Shown in pieces: positions 46,823 through 56,270 of a DNA stretch of 64,000 bases. Made by a program: the position numbers and the translations under genes. The notes below the pieces were generated by a model. It did not search any database. It was not told the DNA's origin and saw only the letters and a list, made by a program, of their open reading frames with translations. Each line of letters begins with the position of its first letter. Position 1 is the stretch's first letter. Source of the DNA: Sphingomonas sp. CFBP 13720 (GTDB lineage Bacteria; Pseudomonadota; Alphaproteobacteria; Sphingomonadales; Sphingomonadaceae); assembly GCF_014842075.1 (NCBI RefSeq), contig NZ_JACYVA010000006.1, positions 124,001 through 188,000 on the forward strand, written 5' to 3'.

Positions 46823-48295
46823 ATGTTTACGATGCTGCGGTATGGCGGGCCGATGATGCGGCCGCTCGCCCTGAATCGGACCTGTTCGACCGTCCTCCCG
46901 GACGCGCGGGACGCCGGTGCCCTGCGCGCGCTGCTGATCGTAGGGTTCGCAGTGTGGTGCGCCTGCATCCTCGGACTTGCGTCGCGGCATGCGTTTTCGG
47001 TGTCGTTCTGGCCCGCCAACGCGGTGCTGGCCGGACTGCTGGTGCGATGTCCGGCGCTGCATCGTCCGGCGGGCTGGACCGGTGCCGCGCTGGGCTTCGT
47101 GGCGGCCGACATCATGTTCGGGCGCACCGCGTCGCTCGCGTTCGCGTTCGCCGCCACCAACATGATCGGCGTGTTGCCGACGATGCTGTTGCTGCGCCGG
47201 CTCGATGCGATCGACCTGCTGTTGGGGCGCGTCCATTCGGTCGTGCGGATTCTCGCCTGCATCCTGCCCGGCTGCTTCACCGCCGCGCTGGCTGGTGCCG
47301 TGCTGGTGAAGTGGCAGTTCGACGGTTCGATGCTTCAGGCGCTGGCGACATGGCCTGCCAGCGAGCTGGTCAACTATCTGACGACGCTGCCCGCCGTTCT
47401 CGCATGGTCGTCGGCCGTATCGGCGGTGCCCACCGAACGCTCGATCCGGGTGACGGCATGGCCGGTGGTCGGGCTGGTCGCGTCCTGCGCCGCTGCGCTG
47501 TGGCTCGACGGGCCGGGCAGCATCATGTTCCCGATGCCCGCGCTGTTGCTATGTGCGCTGACCTATTCGGTGCGTACCACCAGCGTGTTGACGATGGCGA
47601 TCGGGGCCGGGAGCCTGACCGCGATCGGCCTTGGCGCGGTACATATCGGACAGGATATGGCGATCCCGGCGCATGTCGTGTCGATCCGGGTCGCGGTCGC
47701 GTTCCTCGTGCTGGTGCCGCTGACGATCAGCAGCGCGATGGCGGTGCACGACTCGCTGTCGCACCGGTTGCGCGAGGCGGCGGACCATGACGGGCTGACC
47801 GGCCTGCTCAACCGGCGCGCGTTCGACCAAAGGATGCGCGCGATGCTCGCCGCGATGCCGCCATCGGGCGGGCTGGCGGTGCTGTGGCTGGATATCGACC
47901 ATTTCAAATCGATCAACGACCGGTTCGGCCATCTGGCGGGCGACGCCGTGTTGCAGTCGTTCGGCGCGCTGGCCGCCGATGTCAGCGGTCCGACGGGTCT
48001 GGCGGGACGCATGGGGGGTGAGGAATTCGCGCTGGTACTGGCCATACCGGATCGGGCCGCCGCCATCGTCGCGACGAACCGGCTCCGTCGGGTGTTCGCG
48101 GCCACGTCAACCGGATGGTCGGGCGTGTCGGTGCGTGCCACCGTCAGCATCGGCGCCTGCTATCTCGACGCGCCACCCGCCGACGTGACGCATCTGGTCC
48201 ACCGGCTCGACGAAATGCTTTATCGCGCGAAGCGGGCAGGGCGCGACCGCGTCGAATGGCTGGACGATCGCGAAGCCGCCCGCGACGTGGCCTGA
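46823..48295 (+). CDS. Membrane diguanylate cyclase with MASE1-like sensor
   Basis: Residues ~35-310 contain about eight membrane helices with a MASE1-like pattern (FWPANAVLAGLLVRCP, ATNMIGVLPTMLLLRRL). A GGDEF domain follows (DHDGLTGLLNRRAFDQRM, LDIDHFKSINDRFGHLAGD, RMGGEEFALV at ~396-405). GGEEF is an active-site variant compatible with c-di-GMP synthesis. The four residues at the usual I-site position are GPTG, not RxxD, so product inhibition is not expected. It has 490 residues; ATGs at 46832 and 46853 are alternative starts. The stop is 4 bases from that of the convergent dadA. Confidence 0.88.
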   Translation: MFTMLRYGGPMMRPLALNRTCSTVLPDARDAGALRALLIVGFAVWCACILGLASRHAFSVSFWPANAVLAGLLVRCPALHRPAGWTGAALGFVAADIMFGRTASLAFAFAATNMIGVLPTMLLLRRLDAIDLLLGRVHSVVRILACILPGCFTAALAGAVLVKWQFDGSMLQALATWPASELVNYLTTLPAVLAWSSAVSAVPTERSIRVTAWPVVGLVASCAAALWLDGPGSIMFPMPALLLCALTYSVRTTSVLTMAIGAGSLTAIGLGAVHIGQDMAIPAHVVSIRVAVAFLVLVPLTISSAMAVHDSLSHRLREAADHDGLTGLLNRRAFDQRMRAMLAAMPPSGGLAVLWLDIDHFKSINDRFGHLAGDAVLQSFGALAADVSGPTGLAGRMGGEEFALVLAIPDRAAAIVATNRLRRVFAATSTGWSGVSVRATVSIGACYLDAPPADVTHLVHRLDEMLYRAKRAGRDRVEWLDDREAARDVA

Positions 48296-48299
48296 TCCG

Positions 48300-49550
48300 T
48301 CAGTAGCGCGAAATCGCCAGATCCGCCGTTTCGATCGCCGGGGTGACGCCCGACATCAGGTCGGCGATCACCTGCGCCGATCCGCACGCCATCGTCCACC
48401 CCAGCGTCCCGTGTCCGGTATTCAGGAACAGATTGCGATACCGCGTCGGCCCGATCACCGGCGTGCTGTCGGGCGTCATCGGCCGCAGCCCGCTCCAGAA
48501 ACTCGCCTGCGCCACATCGCCCGCGCCGGGGAACAGGCTGCCCAGCGAATATTCCAGCGTCGCGCGCCGCGCATCGGGCAGGTCGTTGTTGAACCCCGAT
48601 ATCTCCGCCATCCCGCCGACACGGATGCGGTCGCCCAGCCGGGTGATCGCCACCTTGTAACTCTCGTCCAGCAACGTCGATACCGGCGCGCGGTTCGCGT
48701 CGACGATCGGCACCGTGATCGAATATCCCTTCACCGGATATACCGGCAGCCGGATGCCGAGCGGTGCCACGATCCGCGTCGAAAAACTGCCCAGCGCGAC
48801 CAGATAGGCATCGCCGGTCACGATGCCGCGATCGGTCCGTACCCCGGTGATCCGGTCGCCGTCGCGCACCAGTCCGCGGATCGGTTCGCCCAGCCGGAAC
48901 TCGACCCCCGCCGCCTGCGCCATCGCCGCCAGCGCGTTGGTGAACTTGAAGCAATCGCCCGTCTCGTCGCCCGGCAACCGCAATCCGCCCGCCAGCGGCT
49001 GGTTGCTGCCCGCCAGCCCCGGTTCGGCGGCAATGCACCCGGCGCGGTCGAGCACCTCGAACGCCACGCCGTCGGCGCGCAGCACTGCGATATCCTTCTC
49101 GATCCCCGCCAGCTGCTTTTCCTCGCGGAACAGCTGCAACGTCCCTTGCGACCGTTCGTCATAGGCGATGCCGGTCGCGCCGCGCAGCTCGACCAGCCGG
49201 TCGCGGCTATATTCCGCCAGCCGCACCATCCGCCCCTTGTTCACGGCATAGTCGCGCGCGTTGCAATTCCCCAGCATCGCGATCAGCCAGCGCAGCATCG
49301 CCATGTCGAACTGCGGGCGCAGGATCAGCGGCGCATGCTGCATGAACAGCCATTTGACCGCCTTCGCCGGAATCCCCGGTGCCGCCCATGGCGATGCGTA
49401 GCCCGGCGAAATCTCGCCCGCATTGGCGAAGCTCGTTTCCAGCGCCGGGCCGTCCTGTCGGTCGATCACGACCACCTCGTGCCCCGCCTGTGCCAGATAC
49501 CATGCGGAGGTGACGCCGATCACCCCCGCGCCCGCGATCACGATACGCAT
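48300..49550 (-). CDS. dadA: D-amino acid dehydrogenase small subunit
   Basis: DadA is a membrane-associated FAD enzyme oxidising D-alanine to pyruvate and ammonia. The FAD-binding [25 protein letters not shown] is at the start. [18 protein letters not shown] and the C-terminal [21 protein letters not shown] are hallmarks. It has 416 residues, close to the usual 410-434. The ATG at 49550 is chosen; the frame remains open upstream into alr but without homology. It overlaps alr by 13 bases, giving the catabolic pair alr-dadA. Confidence 0.93.
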   Translation of the reverse strand: MRIVIAGAGVIGVTSAWYLAQAGHEVVVIDRQDGPALETSFANAGEISPGYASPWAAPGIPAKAVKWLFMQHAPLILRPQFDMAMLRWLIAMLGNCNARDYAVNKGRMVRLAEYSRDRLVELRGATGIAYDERSQGTLQLFREEKQLAGIEKDIAVLRADGVAFEVLDRAGCIAAEPGLAGSNQPLAGGLRLPGDETGDCFKFTNALAAMAQAAGVEFRLGEPIRGLVRDGDRITGVRTDRGIVTGDAYLVALGSFSTRIVAPLGIRLPVYPVKGYSITVPIVDANRAPVSTLLDESYKVAITRLGDRIRVGGMAEISGFNNDLPDARRATLEYSLGSLFPGAGDVAQASFWSGLRPMTPDSTPVIGPTRYRNLFLNTGHGTLGWTMACGSAQVIADLMSGVTPAIETADLAISRY

Positions 49551-50650
49551 GCGCCATTCCTTTCGCCGGTGACCGGCAGGATGCGCCGCGCATAGCGTCG
49601 CCCCAGCTGCGTCAATATCTCGTACGCGATCGTCCCCGCCTGTGCGGCGACAGTGTCGATCGTCTGGTGCGGGCCGATCAGCTCGGCATGTGTCGCCGTC
49701 GCCAACAATTCGGCGGGCACGTCGCTGACGTCGATGCACAGGCTGTCCATCGACACGCGCCCGGCAATGGGTGCGCGAACGCCGCCGATATAGGCCGCGC
49801 CGACATTGCTCAGCGCGCGCGGCCAGCCATCGGCATAGCCGATCGACAGCGTCGCGATCCGCCGGTCATGGTCCGCCACCGAGGTCAGGCCATATCCGAC
49901 CCCGGTTCCCGCCGGCACCGTCCGCCACTGCACGATCCGCGCGTCCAGTGCGATCACCGGCCGCATCGGATTGTCGCGCCCTTCCTGCGGCGCGGCGCCG
50001 TACAGCGCAATCCCCGGCCGGACCAGATCGCCGTGAAAGTCCGGCCCTAGAAAGACCCCGCCCGAATTGCCCAGCGATCGCGGCGCGGGCGGCAACCGGT
50101 CGGCCAGTGCGGCAAAGCGCGCCCGCTGTGCCGAATTGGCCGGATCGTCAGGCGCATCGCCGCACGCCAGATGGCTCATCACCAATACGACCTCGATTCC
50201 CGCCAGCGCGTTCGGATCGTCCGCCAGCGCCGCGACCTCGCCGTCCGACAGGCCCAGCCGTGACATGCCGCTATCGACCTGCACCGCCGCCTTCAGCGTC
50301 CGGCCGACCTCCGCCGCCGCCGTCCGCCACCGCGCCACGTCGCCGGTCGAGTTGAGCACCGGTATCGCATCCGCCGCGATCAACGCATGCTCGTCGCCCG
50401 GCGCGACGCCGTTCAGCACGAACAGTCGCGCCTCCGCCGCGAGCAACGGCCGCAACGCCACCGCCTCACTGGTCACCGCCACGAAGAACGTGTCGCATCC
50501 CACCTGTGCCAGCGTCTGCGCGACGATCGCCGCGCCCAGCCCGTATCCGTCGGCCTTCACGACGCCCGCGACCGGCACCGGTGCCGCGCGCGCCGCCACG
50601 ATCCGGTAATTCCCGGCCAGCGCGTCCAGATCGATCGTCAGCACCGTCAT
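49538..50650 (-). CDS. alr: Alanine racemase (catabolic type by context)
   Basis: This PLP enzyme converts L- to D-alanine. The cofactor lysine lies in [11 protein letters not shown] (Lys32), and the second catalytic tyrosine region [11 protein letters not shown] is present. [28 protein letters not shown] and [11 protein letters not shown] complete the pattern. It has 370 residues, starting [16 protein letters not shown]. Co-transcription with dadA points to the DadX role in alanine breakdown, though it could also supply D-alanine for the wall. An Lrp gene lies about 1.3 kb upstream on the same strand. Confidence 0.92.
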   Translation of the reverse strand: MTVLTIDLDALAGNYRIVAARAAPVPVAGVVKADGYGLGAAIVAQTLAQVGCDTFFVAVTSEAVALRPLLAAEARLFVLNGVAPGDEHALIAADAIPVLNSTGDVARWRTAAAEVGRTLKAAVQVDSGMSRLGLSDGEVAALADDPNALAGIEVVLVMSHLACGDAPDDPANSAQRARFAALADRLPPAPRSLGNSGGVFLGPDFHGDLVRPGIALYGAAPQEGRDNPMRPVIALDARIVQWRTVPAGTGVGYGLTSVADHDRRIATLSIGYADGWPRALSNVGAAYIGGVRAPIAGRVSMDSLCIDVSDVPAELLATATHAELIGPHQTIDTVAAQAGTIAYEILTQLGRRYARRILPVTGERNGACVS

Positions 50651-51293
50651 GCCCGTTCCCGTGGTCCGCCCCGGCCGGACGGCGCGTTGTAAGATTGTTG
50701 CGCATGGTCTGCCACACTTCCCGAAGAACGCAACGACTCCGTGCCGGGATGCACGGCGGGGAACGATGGCACGCGACGGACGACGCGGCACGATCGCGCT
50801 GGCCGGCATTCGCACGGTTCCGACCCGTTCGGAGGGGGCGCCGGTGCCCGGGCGATGCTGAACGCACCCCGCCGGACCTTGCAACAGGTCAGCGTCGACG
50901 GGCTACGACATGATGGCGGATCTACTTTCTCGCTGGTCGAAATTCAGCGAAAAACTGACCGTATATCGTCACCCCGGACCTGTTCCGGGGTCCACCTGAC
51001 CGCGAGCAAAGCGGAAGGAGGCTCAACCACCAACGCGTGCCGCGCGGTGGACCCCGGAACAGGTCCGGGGTGACGGTCATGCAGGCGGCAAGGGCACCAT
51101 CGCGGTAGATGTCGATCCTGCCCGGCACCCTGTTTGAACGTCGAAAATCGATCCGGCCTGCGAGTCCATCGTCAACCGCACCAGCGCCGTCGACCTGTCG
51201 CCACCAAGCTGGCAATCCCACCGAATTCGCAGCCGGTATCGCGTAGCGGCAACGCCAGCCCCGATCCACCAACCCCAAACATCAGCCGTTCGC
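50651..51293. other. 643-base intergenic region upstream of alr
   Basis: Apart from the 30-base inverted repeat at 50967-51075, I see no gene in this stretch. The part nearest alr should hold its promoter; no strong hexamer pair was found. Short open frames on both strands lack coding character and homologous motifs. Confidence 0.4.
50967..51075. repeat. 30-base perfect inverted repeat with 49-base loop
   Basis: The arm at 50967-50996 (CGTCACCCCGGACCTGTTCC...) is the exact reverse complement of 51046-51075, 30 of 30 bases. Each arm is itself a REP-like palindrome, so this is a REPIN-type foldback element. The loop carries no gene. Confidence 0.8.
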
Positions 51294-51839
51294 TTAGCCC
51301 CGCCGCAACCGCGCCAGCTTTTCCGCCGTCAGCACGTCGTGCGCCACGACCATTCCGGTCAACCGGTCGATCAGTTTCAACAACCGCCCGCCACGCGCCG
51401 CTTCCTCTGCGCCGTCCGTCACCAACTCGCTCCCCCATTCGCGCGCCAGCGATGCGATGGCTGCGGGATGCGAATGGTCGACCGTCACCGACCGAAAGGG
51501 CAGTGCGACACCGGGCGATGCGAACCGGCCCGCTTCGGCCGACGGATCGACGAGGATCGCGCCCGCGACCCGCGCGACGTAATGCGTCGGTGACAGCCGC
51601 GCCCACCACGCCGCCGCGCGGCATCCGGCGCCGTGCGCCAGCAGGATCACCGACCGGTCGGCATCGCCGACGAACCGGTCGATCCGCGCCCCCAACAGAT
51701 TACGATCCGCGTCGTTCGCCCGCCCCAGCGGCAACAAGGTCGCGCGCAGCCGGTCGATCATATCGGCCAGCGCGGGCGGCGGCGGTCCGTCGACCAGCGC
51801 CAGCACCGAATAGGCGTCTCCTGTGGCGATTGCGACCAT
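51294..51839 (-). CDS. RBBP9/YdeN-like hydrolase-fold protein, catalytic residues missing
   Basis: The 181-residue protein follows the small serine-hydrolase (RBBP9/YdeN) outline: VILLAHGAGCRAAAWWA, then VAGAILVDPSA, LPFRSVTVDHSHP and LAREWGSELV. The nucleophile elbow, normally GHSLG, reads AHGAG, so the serine is Gly. The usual Asp-Asp-Pro-Tyr and Gly-His-Ile-Asn blocks are also replaced. It is therefore probably non-catalytic. The ATG at 51839 has GGAG eight bases ahead; a start 19 codons further up adds a non-conserved piece. It is 97 bases downstream of the lrp gene, on the same strand. Confidence 0.55.
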   Translation of the reverse strand: MVAIATGDAYSVLALVDGPPPPALADMIDRLRATLLPLGRANDADRNLLGARIDRFVGDADRSVILLAHGAGCRAAAWWARLSPTHYVARVAGAILVDPSAEAGRFASPGVALPFRSVTVDHSHPAAIASLAREWGSELVTDGAEEAARGGRLLKLIDRLTGMVVAHDVLTAEKLARLRRG

Positions 51840-51936
51840 CGAACCGACTCCAGCAATATAGCCGGGACAGGCTATCACAGCGCGTAGCAAGCGCAACGCC
51901 CGGCCACCGCATGCCCGGCACGCAGCGGCGCGATCG

Positions 51937-52389
51937 TTACAGCGGCAGCACCGTCGTCGCCTTCACCTCCTCCAGCACGGCATAGGTCCGCGTCTCGCGC
52001 ACGCCCGGCACGGTGGTCAGCGTGCGGCCCAGAAAGGCGCGATACGCCGCCATGTCGGCCATCCGCACCTTCAACAAATAATCGAACCCGCCTGCGACCA
52101 TATGGCATTCCAGCACTTCGGGCAGGTCGCGGACATGATAGCCGAACGCCGTGAACACATCGTCGGTGGTTCGGTCCAGCAGCACTTCGATGAACACCAG
52201 CAGCGACCGGTCCAGCTTGTCGGGATCGAGCAGCGCGGCATAGCCCCGGATCACCCCGCTTTCCCGCAACCGCCGCACCCGTTCGAAACACGCTGCGGGC
52301 GACAGCCCGCACTGCGCCGCCAGCGCCTGATTGGTGATCCGCCCGTCGGACTGCAACACGCGCAACAGCTTGCGATCGGTCTGGTCCAT
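51937..52389 (-). CDS. Lrp/AsnC-family regulator, divergent from putA
   Basis: It has 150 residues. The N-terminal helix-turn-helix (MDQTDRKLLRVLQSDGRITNQALAAQCGLSPAACFERVRRL) and C-terminal RAM domain (VLECHMVAGGFDYLLKVRMADMAAYRAFL) are complete. Upstream in-frame extension crosses a repeat and is rejected. It is divergent from putA with 170 bases between starts, the arrangement of PutR-type proline-responsive activators in alphaproteobacteria. The nearby alr-dadA pair, also a common Lrp target, may share it. Confidence 0.9.
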   Translation of the reverse strand: MDQTDRKLLRVLQSDGRITNQALAAQCGLSPAACFERVRRLRESGVIRGYAALLDPDKLDRSLLVFIEVLLDRTTDDVFTAFGYHVRDLPEVLECHMVAGGFDYLLKVRMADMAAYRAFLGRTLTTVPGVRETRTYAVLEEVKATTVLPL

Positions 52390-52417
52390 GACACTACTCC
52401 GTTGCCCCCGCCCGGCC

Positions 52418-52444
52418 GTCACCCCGGAACAAGCCCGGGGTGAC
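52418..52444. repeat. REP-like palindrome in the lrp-putA promoter region
   Basis: GTCACCCCGGAACAAGCCCGGGGTGAC is a single palindrome 28 bases upstream of the lrp start and 116 bases before putA. Unlike other copies it lies in a divergent promoter region. Confidence 0.75.
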
Positions 52445-52559
52445 GAAAATCGTGGGAAAACTCTTATCTGGCACGACATCGTCGGACAACCCGCCCAACA
52501 TCCGAAGCACCTTCACCCCAAGCCGCGATATACCATCGATCCGACACGGAGAAAAACGA

Positions 52560-55500
52560 ATGCGCACGATCGACTGGGACGCTCTCGACGCCGACAAGTT
52601 CACCGACGAATCGGTGCTGCTGCCCCAGTTGCTGGCACAGGTGCCGCTGACTACCGCCGATCGGACCGCCATCGTCGCACAGGCTGCCGCACTGGTCGAC
52701 CGTACCCGCGCCGCATCGGCCAAACCCGGCGTGGTCGAAGGCTTTCTCCAGCAATTCTCGCTGGGTACGCAGGAAGGGCTGGCGCTGATGTGCCTTGCCG
52801 AAGCATTGCTGCGCACCCCCGATGCCGCGACGCGCGACCGGCTGATCGCCGAAAAGGTCGGGGCCGCCGACTGGGCGGCGCATCTGGGCGCGTCGTCCAG
52901 CCTGTTCGTCAATGCCTCGACCATCGGTCTGACGCTGACCGGGAAGCTGGTCGGCGAAGAGGGTACGGCTGGAATCGGCGAGACGATCCGCCGCCTTGCC
53001 GGGCGGCTGGGCGAACCGGTGATCCGGCGCGCGCTGTCCGCCGCCGTCGGCATCATGGGTGACCAGTTCGTGCTGGGTGCGACGATCGACGCCGCGCTGA
53101 AGCGCGCGGCGAAGGACGGTTATCTCTGTTCGTTCGACATGCTGGGCGAAGGCGCACGTACGCGTGCCGATGCCGACCGCTACGAATCGATCTATGCCGC
53201 CGCGATCGACGCGGTCGGCCGCGCCCGTGCGCCGGGCAGCACGCCCGAACAGGGGCATGGCGTGTCGGTCAAGCTCTCGGCGCTGTGCCCTCGCTACGAA
53301 GCCGTGCACGAAGCCGACGTCGTGACCGATCTCTATCCCCGCATCCACCGCCTTGCCGGGATCGCCGCCGGCCACAACCTCAACCTCGCGATCGATGCGG
53401 AGGAAGCCGACCGGCTGGCGCTCTCGCTCAAGCTGGTCGACCGGTTGGCCCGCGAAGCCGATCTGGGCGACTGGACCGGCCTCGGCGTCGTCGTACAGGC
53501 GTATAGCAAGCGCGCGCGCGGCGTGATCGACGGCCTTGAAACGCTGGCCCGCGACACTGGCCGCCGGATCATGGTCCGGCTGGTCAAGGGCGCCTATTGG
53601 GACAGCGAGGTCAAGCGCGCACAGGTCGCCGGGCACCCCGGCTATCCGGTGTTCACCGCCAAGCCCGCCACCGATCTCAGCTACCTCGTCTGCGCGGGCA
53701 AGCTGATCGCCGCCGCGCCCGCACTTTATCCTCAATTCGCCACGCACAACGCCCATACCCTTGTCGCAGTGCGTCACATGGCGGCGGCGCGGGGCGTCGC
53801 GATCGAACATCAGCGCCTGCACGGCATGGGCGAGGCGCTGTACCGCGCGGCCGGTGCGGGCAGCGACAACAGCCTGACGCTGCGCGCCTATGCCCCCGTC
53901 GGCGGGCATGAGGAATTGCTGCCCTATCTGGTCCGGCGGCTGCTGGAAAACGGTGCCAATTCCAGCTTCGTCAACGCGTTGCTCGACGAAGCCGTGCCGT
54001 CGGTCGATCTGGTCGCCGATCCGGTCGCGGCGGTCGCCGCTGCCCCGCACCAGCATCCCCGGCTGCCGTCGCCTGCCGCCATCTATGCCTCGCGCGCCAA
54101 TCCGGCGGGACGCGACTATTCGATCCGCAGCGTCCGCGACACCGCCGCCCGCGCCGCCGCCGCCTACGCGCCGATCACCGCCGGCCCGATCGTCGGCGGG
54201 CGCATGCTGGCCGGGGCAGGGGAGGTGCCGCTTTCCAGTCCCGCCGACCACGCCCGCGCGATCGGCAGCGTCACCGCCGCCGACCCGGCGGATATCGACC
54301 GGGCCGCTTCCCTCGCCGCCGCCGCGCAGCCGGCATGGGACGCGCGCGGCGGCATCGCCCGTGGCCGCGTCCTGCGCGCGATGGGCGACGCGCTGGCGGC
54401 ACAGACCGACCGCTTCGTCGCGATCCTGTCCGCCGAAGCGGGCAAGACGCTGAACGACGCCGTCGCCGAAGTGCGCGAGGCGGTCGACTTCTGCCGCTAT
54501 TACGCCGTCCTCGCCGAAACGCAGTTCGCCGCGCCGACCATCCTGCAAGGCCCGGTCGGCGAAGTGAACCAGATCGAGCTGCACGGGCGCGGCGTGTTCG
54601 TCTGCATCTCGCCATGGAATTTCCCGCTGGCGATCTTTACCGGCCAGGTCGCGGCCGCGCTTGCCGCCGGTAACGCGGTGCTGGCCAAGCCCGCCGAACA
54701 GACGCCGCTGGTCGCCGCCGAAGCCGTCCGCCTGTTCCACGCCGCCGGGCTGAACCCCGATCTGCTTGCCCTGCTCCCCGGCGACGGTGCCAGCGTCGGC
54801 GCGGCGCTCGTCGGGCATCCCGCCATCGCCGGGGTCGCCTTCACCGGCGGCACCGAGACCGCGTGGACGATCAACCGCCAGTTGGCCGCACGCAACGGCC
54901 CGATCCTGCCGTTCATCGCAGAAACCGGCGGCCTGAACGGCCTGTTCGTCGATACCAGCGCGCTGCGCGAACAGGTGGTCGACGACGTGCTGCTGTCCGC
55001 CTTCGGCTCGGCCGGACAGCGTTGCTCGGCATTGCGGCTGCTCTACCTCCCGCGCGACACCGCCGATGCGGTAATCGAAACGCTGGTCGGCGCGGCGAAG
55101 TGTCTCGTGTTCGGCGACCCCGCCGATCCGGCGACCGATATCGGTCCGGTGATCGATGTCGATGCCCGCGCGGCGCTGGACGCGCATGTCGACCGGCTGG
55201 CGCGCGAAGCGACGATCCTGTTCCGCGCCGATCTGAACGGCACCGCCGATCGCGGCCACTTCTTCGCCCCGGTCATCGCCGAAGTCCCCACGCCCGACTT
55301 TCTGGAACGCGAGGTGTTCGGCCCGGTCCTGCACGTCTATCGCTATGACCCCGCCGATCTGCCCACCGTCGCTCGCCGCCTCGCCGCACGGGGATACGGC
55401 CTGACGCTGGGCGTCCACAGCCGCATCGACCGCTTCGCCGACGAAGTCGCCGCGCTGGTCCCCGCCGGCAACGTCTACGTCAATCGCTCGATCATCGGCG

Positions 55501-55655
55501 CGGTCGTCGGCGTCCAGCCGTTCGGCGGCGAAGGCCTGTCGGGCACCGGACCCAAGGCCGGCGGCCCGAACGCCCTGCTGCGCTATGCCAGCGAACGGAC
55601 GACGTCGATCAACATCATGGCAAAGGGCGGCGATCCGGCGTTGTTGAACCTGTAG
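52560..55655 (+). CDS. putA: Bifunctional proline dehydrogenase / P5C dehydrogenase
   Basis: PutA oxidises proline to glutamate with FAD and then NAD+. The proline dehydrogenase domain is in the first half (VSVKLSALCPRYE, RLVKGAYWDSEVKRAQ, IEHQRLHGMGEALY). The aldehyde dehydrogenase half has ISPWNFPLAIFTGQVAAALAAGN, FTGGTETA, FIAETGGLN (catalytic Glu region) and GSAGQRCSALR (catalytic Cys). At 1031 residues it is the short type without the ribbon-helix-helix DNA-binding domain of E. coli PutA (1320). This fits control by the divergent Lrp gene. The ATG at 52560 starts MRTIDWDALDADKFTDE. Confidence 0.96.
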   Translation: MRTIDWDALDADKFTDESVLLPQLLAQVPLTTADRTAIVAQAAALVDRTRAASAKPGVVEGFLQQFSLGTQEGLALMCLAEALLRTPDAATRDRLIAEKVGAADWAAHLGASSSLFVNASTIGLTLTGKLVGEEGTAGIGETIRRLAGRLGEPVIRRALSAAVGIMGDQFVLGATIDAALKRAAKDGYLCSFDMLGEGARTRADADRYESIYAAAIDAVGRARAPGSTPEQGHGVSVKLSALCPRYEAVHEADVVTDLYPRIHRLAGIAAGHNLNLAIDAEEADRLALSLKLVDRLAREADLGDWTGLGVVVQAYSKRARGVIDGLETLARDTGRRIMVRLVKGAYWDSEVKRAQVAGHPGYPVFTAKPATDLSYLVCAGKLIAAAPALYPQFATHNAHTLVAVRHMAAARGVAIEHQRLHGMGEALYRAAGAGSDNSLTLRAYAPVGGHEELLPYLVRRLLENGANSSFVNALLDEAVPSVDLVADPVAAVAAAPHQHPRLPSPAAIYASRANPAGRDYSIRSVRDTAARAAAAYAPITAGPIVGGRMLAGAGEVPLSSPADHARAIGSVTAADPADIDRAASLAAAAQPAWDARGGIARGRVLRAMGDALAAQTDRFVAILSAEAGKTLNDAVAEVREAVDFCRYYAVLAETQFAAPTILQGPVGEVNQIELHGRGVFVCISPWNFPLAIFTGQVAAALAAGNAVLAKPAEQTPLVAAEAVRLFHAAGLNPDLLALLPGDGASVGAALVGHPAIAGVAFTGGTETAWTINRQLAARNGPILPFIAETGGLNGLFVDTSALREQVVDDVLLSAFGSAGQRCSALRLLYLPRDTADAVIETLVGAAKCLVFGDPADPATDIGPVIDVDARAALDAHVDRLAREATILFRADLNGTADRGHFFAPVIAEVPTPDFLEREVFGPVLHVYRYDPADLPTVARRLAARGYGLTLGVHSRIDRFADEVAALVPAGNVYVNRSIIGAVVGVQPFGGEGLSGTGPKAGGPNALLRYASERTTSINIMAKGGDPALLNL

Positions 55656-56129
55656 CCGTACGGGCCGGCGGTACTCCGGGTATCGGTCGCAGCGTTACCA
55701 CGGACGGGAATAGCCCCGTCTGCCTGCGGCCGGTCGTGCGGCGTCGTCCGGGCATACCTGTCACCCCGGCGAAGGCCGGGGTCTCGTCCGGCTCTAGAGG
55801 TGCGGCTGCCACGGGGAGATGCCAGCCTGCGCTGGCATGACGCGTAAGGGGAGGCGTCGATCCCCGCTCCGGGCGATCGCCCCGCCTGCCGTGGCGGCCT
55901 GTCGATCGGAGGCAGTCGTACCGATCGCCGCCCTCGTCATACCAGCGAAGGTCATCGTGGGCCGGTGGAGCTTGCCCGGCATCACCGGCGACCCCCTTCG
56001 TTATTCCGGCAAAGGCGGGAATCCATCGTGTCGCGACATCGCGGACGGAACGCGGCCGCGCAACGCCACAGGATACGCACAATCGTCCGGCGACTTGCCG
56101 TAGGTTCGGGGCCGAACGCCGTCGCGAAC
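55656..56129. other. Convergent gap after putA with REP-like elements
   Basis: The gap between putA and rplA (615 bases to 56270) has no gene. It contains the palindrome pair at 55760-55842, two more decayed copies near 55936-55960 and 56000-56032 (CATACCAGCGAAGG, ATTCCGGCAAAGGCGGGAAT), and the rplA terminator at 56130-56165. Confidence 0.6.
55760..55842. repeat. REP-like palindrome pair
   Basis: GTCACCCCGGCGAAGGCCGGGGTC (55760-55783) and GATGCCAGCCTGCGCTGGCATGAC (55818-55841) form the same head/tail doublet as the copies at 25037, 31060 and 45211. Confidence 0.75.
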
Positions 56130-56165
56130 AAAAACGGGGCCGGAAGCGTGATGCTTCCGGCCCCG
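56130..56165 (-). terminator. Terminator of rplK-rplA
   Basis: On the minus strand CGGGGCCGGAAGC pairs perfectly with GCTTCCGGCCCCG around ATCAC (56135-56165), followed by TTTTT (56134-56130). A strong intrinsic terminator, so rplJ, rplL and rpoBC are not co-transcribed with rplA here. Confidence 0.88.
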
Positions 56166-56270
56166 AATGTCGTTCCGGTCGGCCGACGCGGGAGTTAATC
56201 CCGCGTCGTCGGTCGGGGCCTGCGCCCCGCCGGCCGGCCTCGGGCCGTGCCCTGCGGCACGGCGCAGCGC

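Noticed and set aside
48296..48299. Missing terminator between the convergent cyclase and dadA genes
   Set aside because: Only four bases separate the stops, so transcripts must overlap. I looked for a bidirectional hairpin and saw none clear enough to report.
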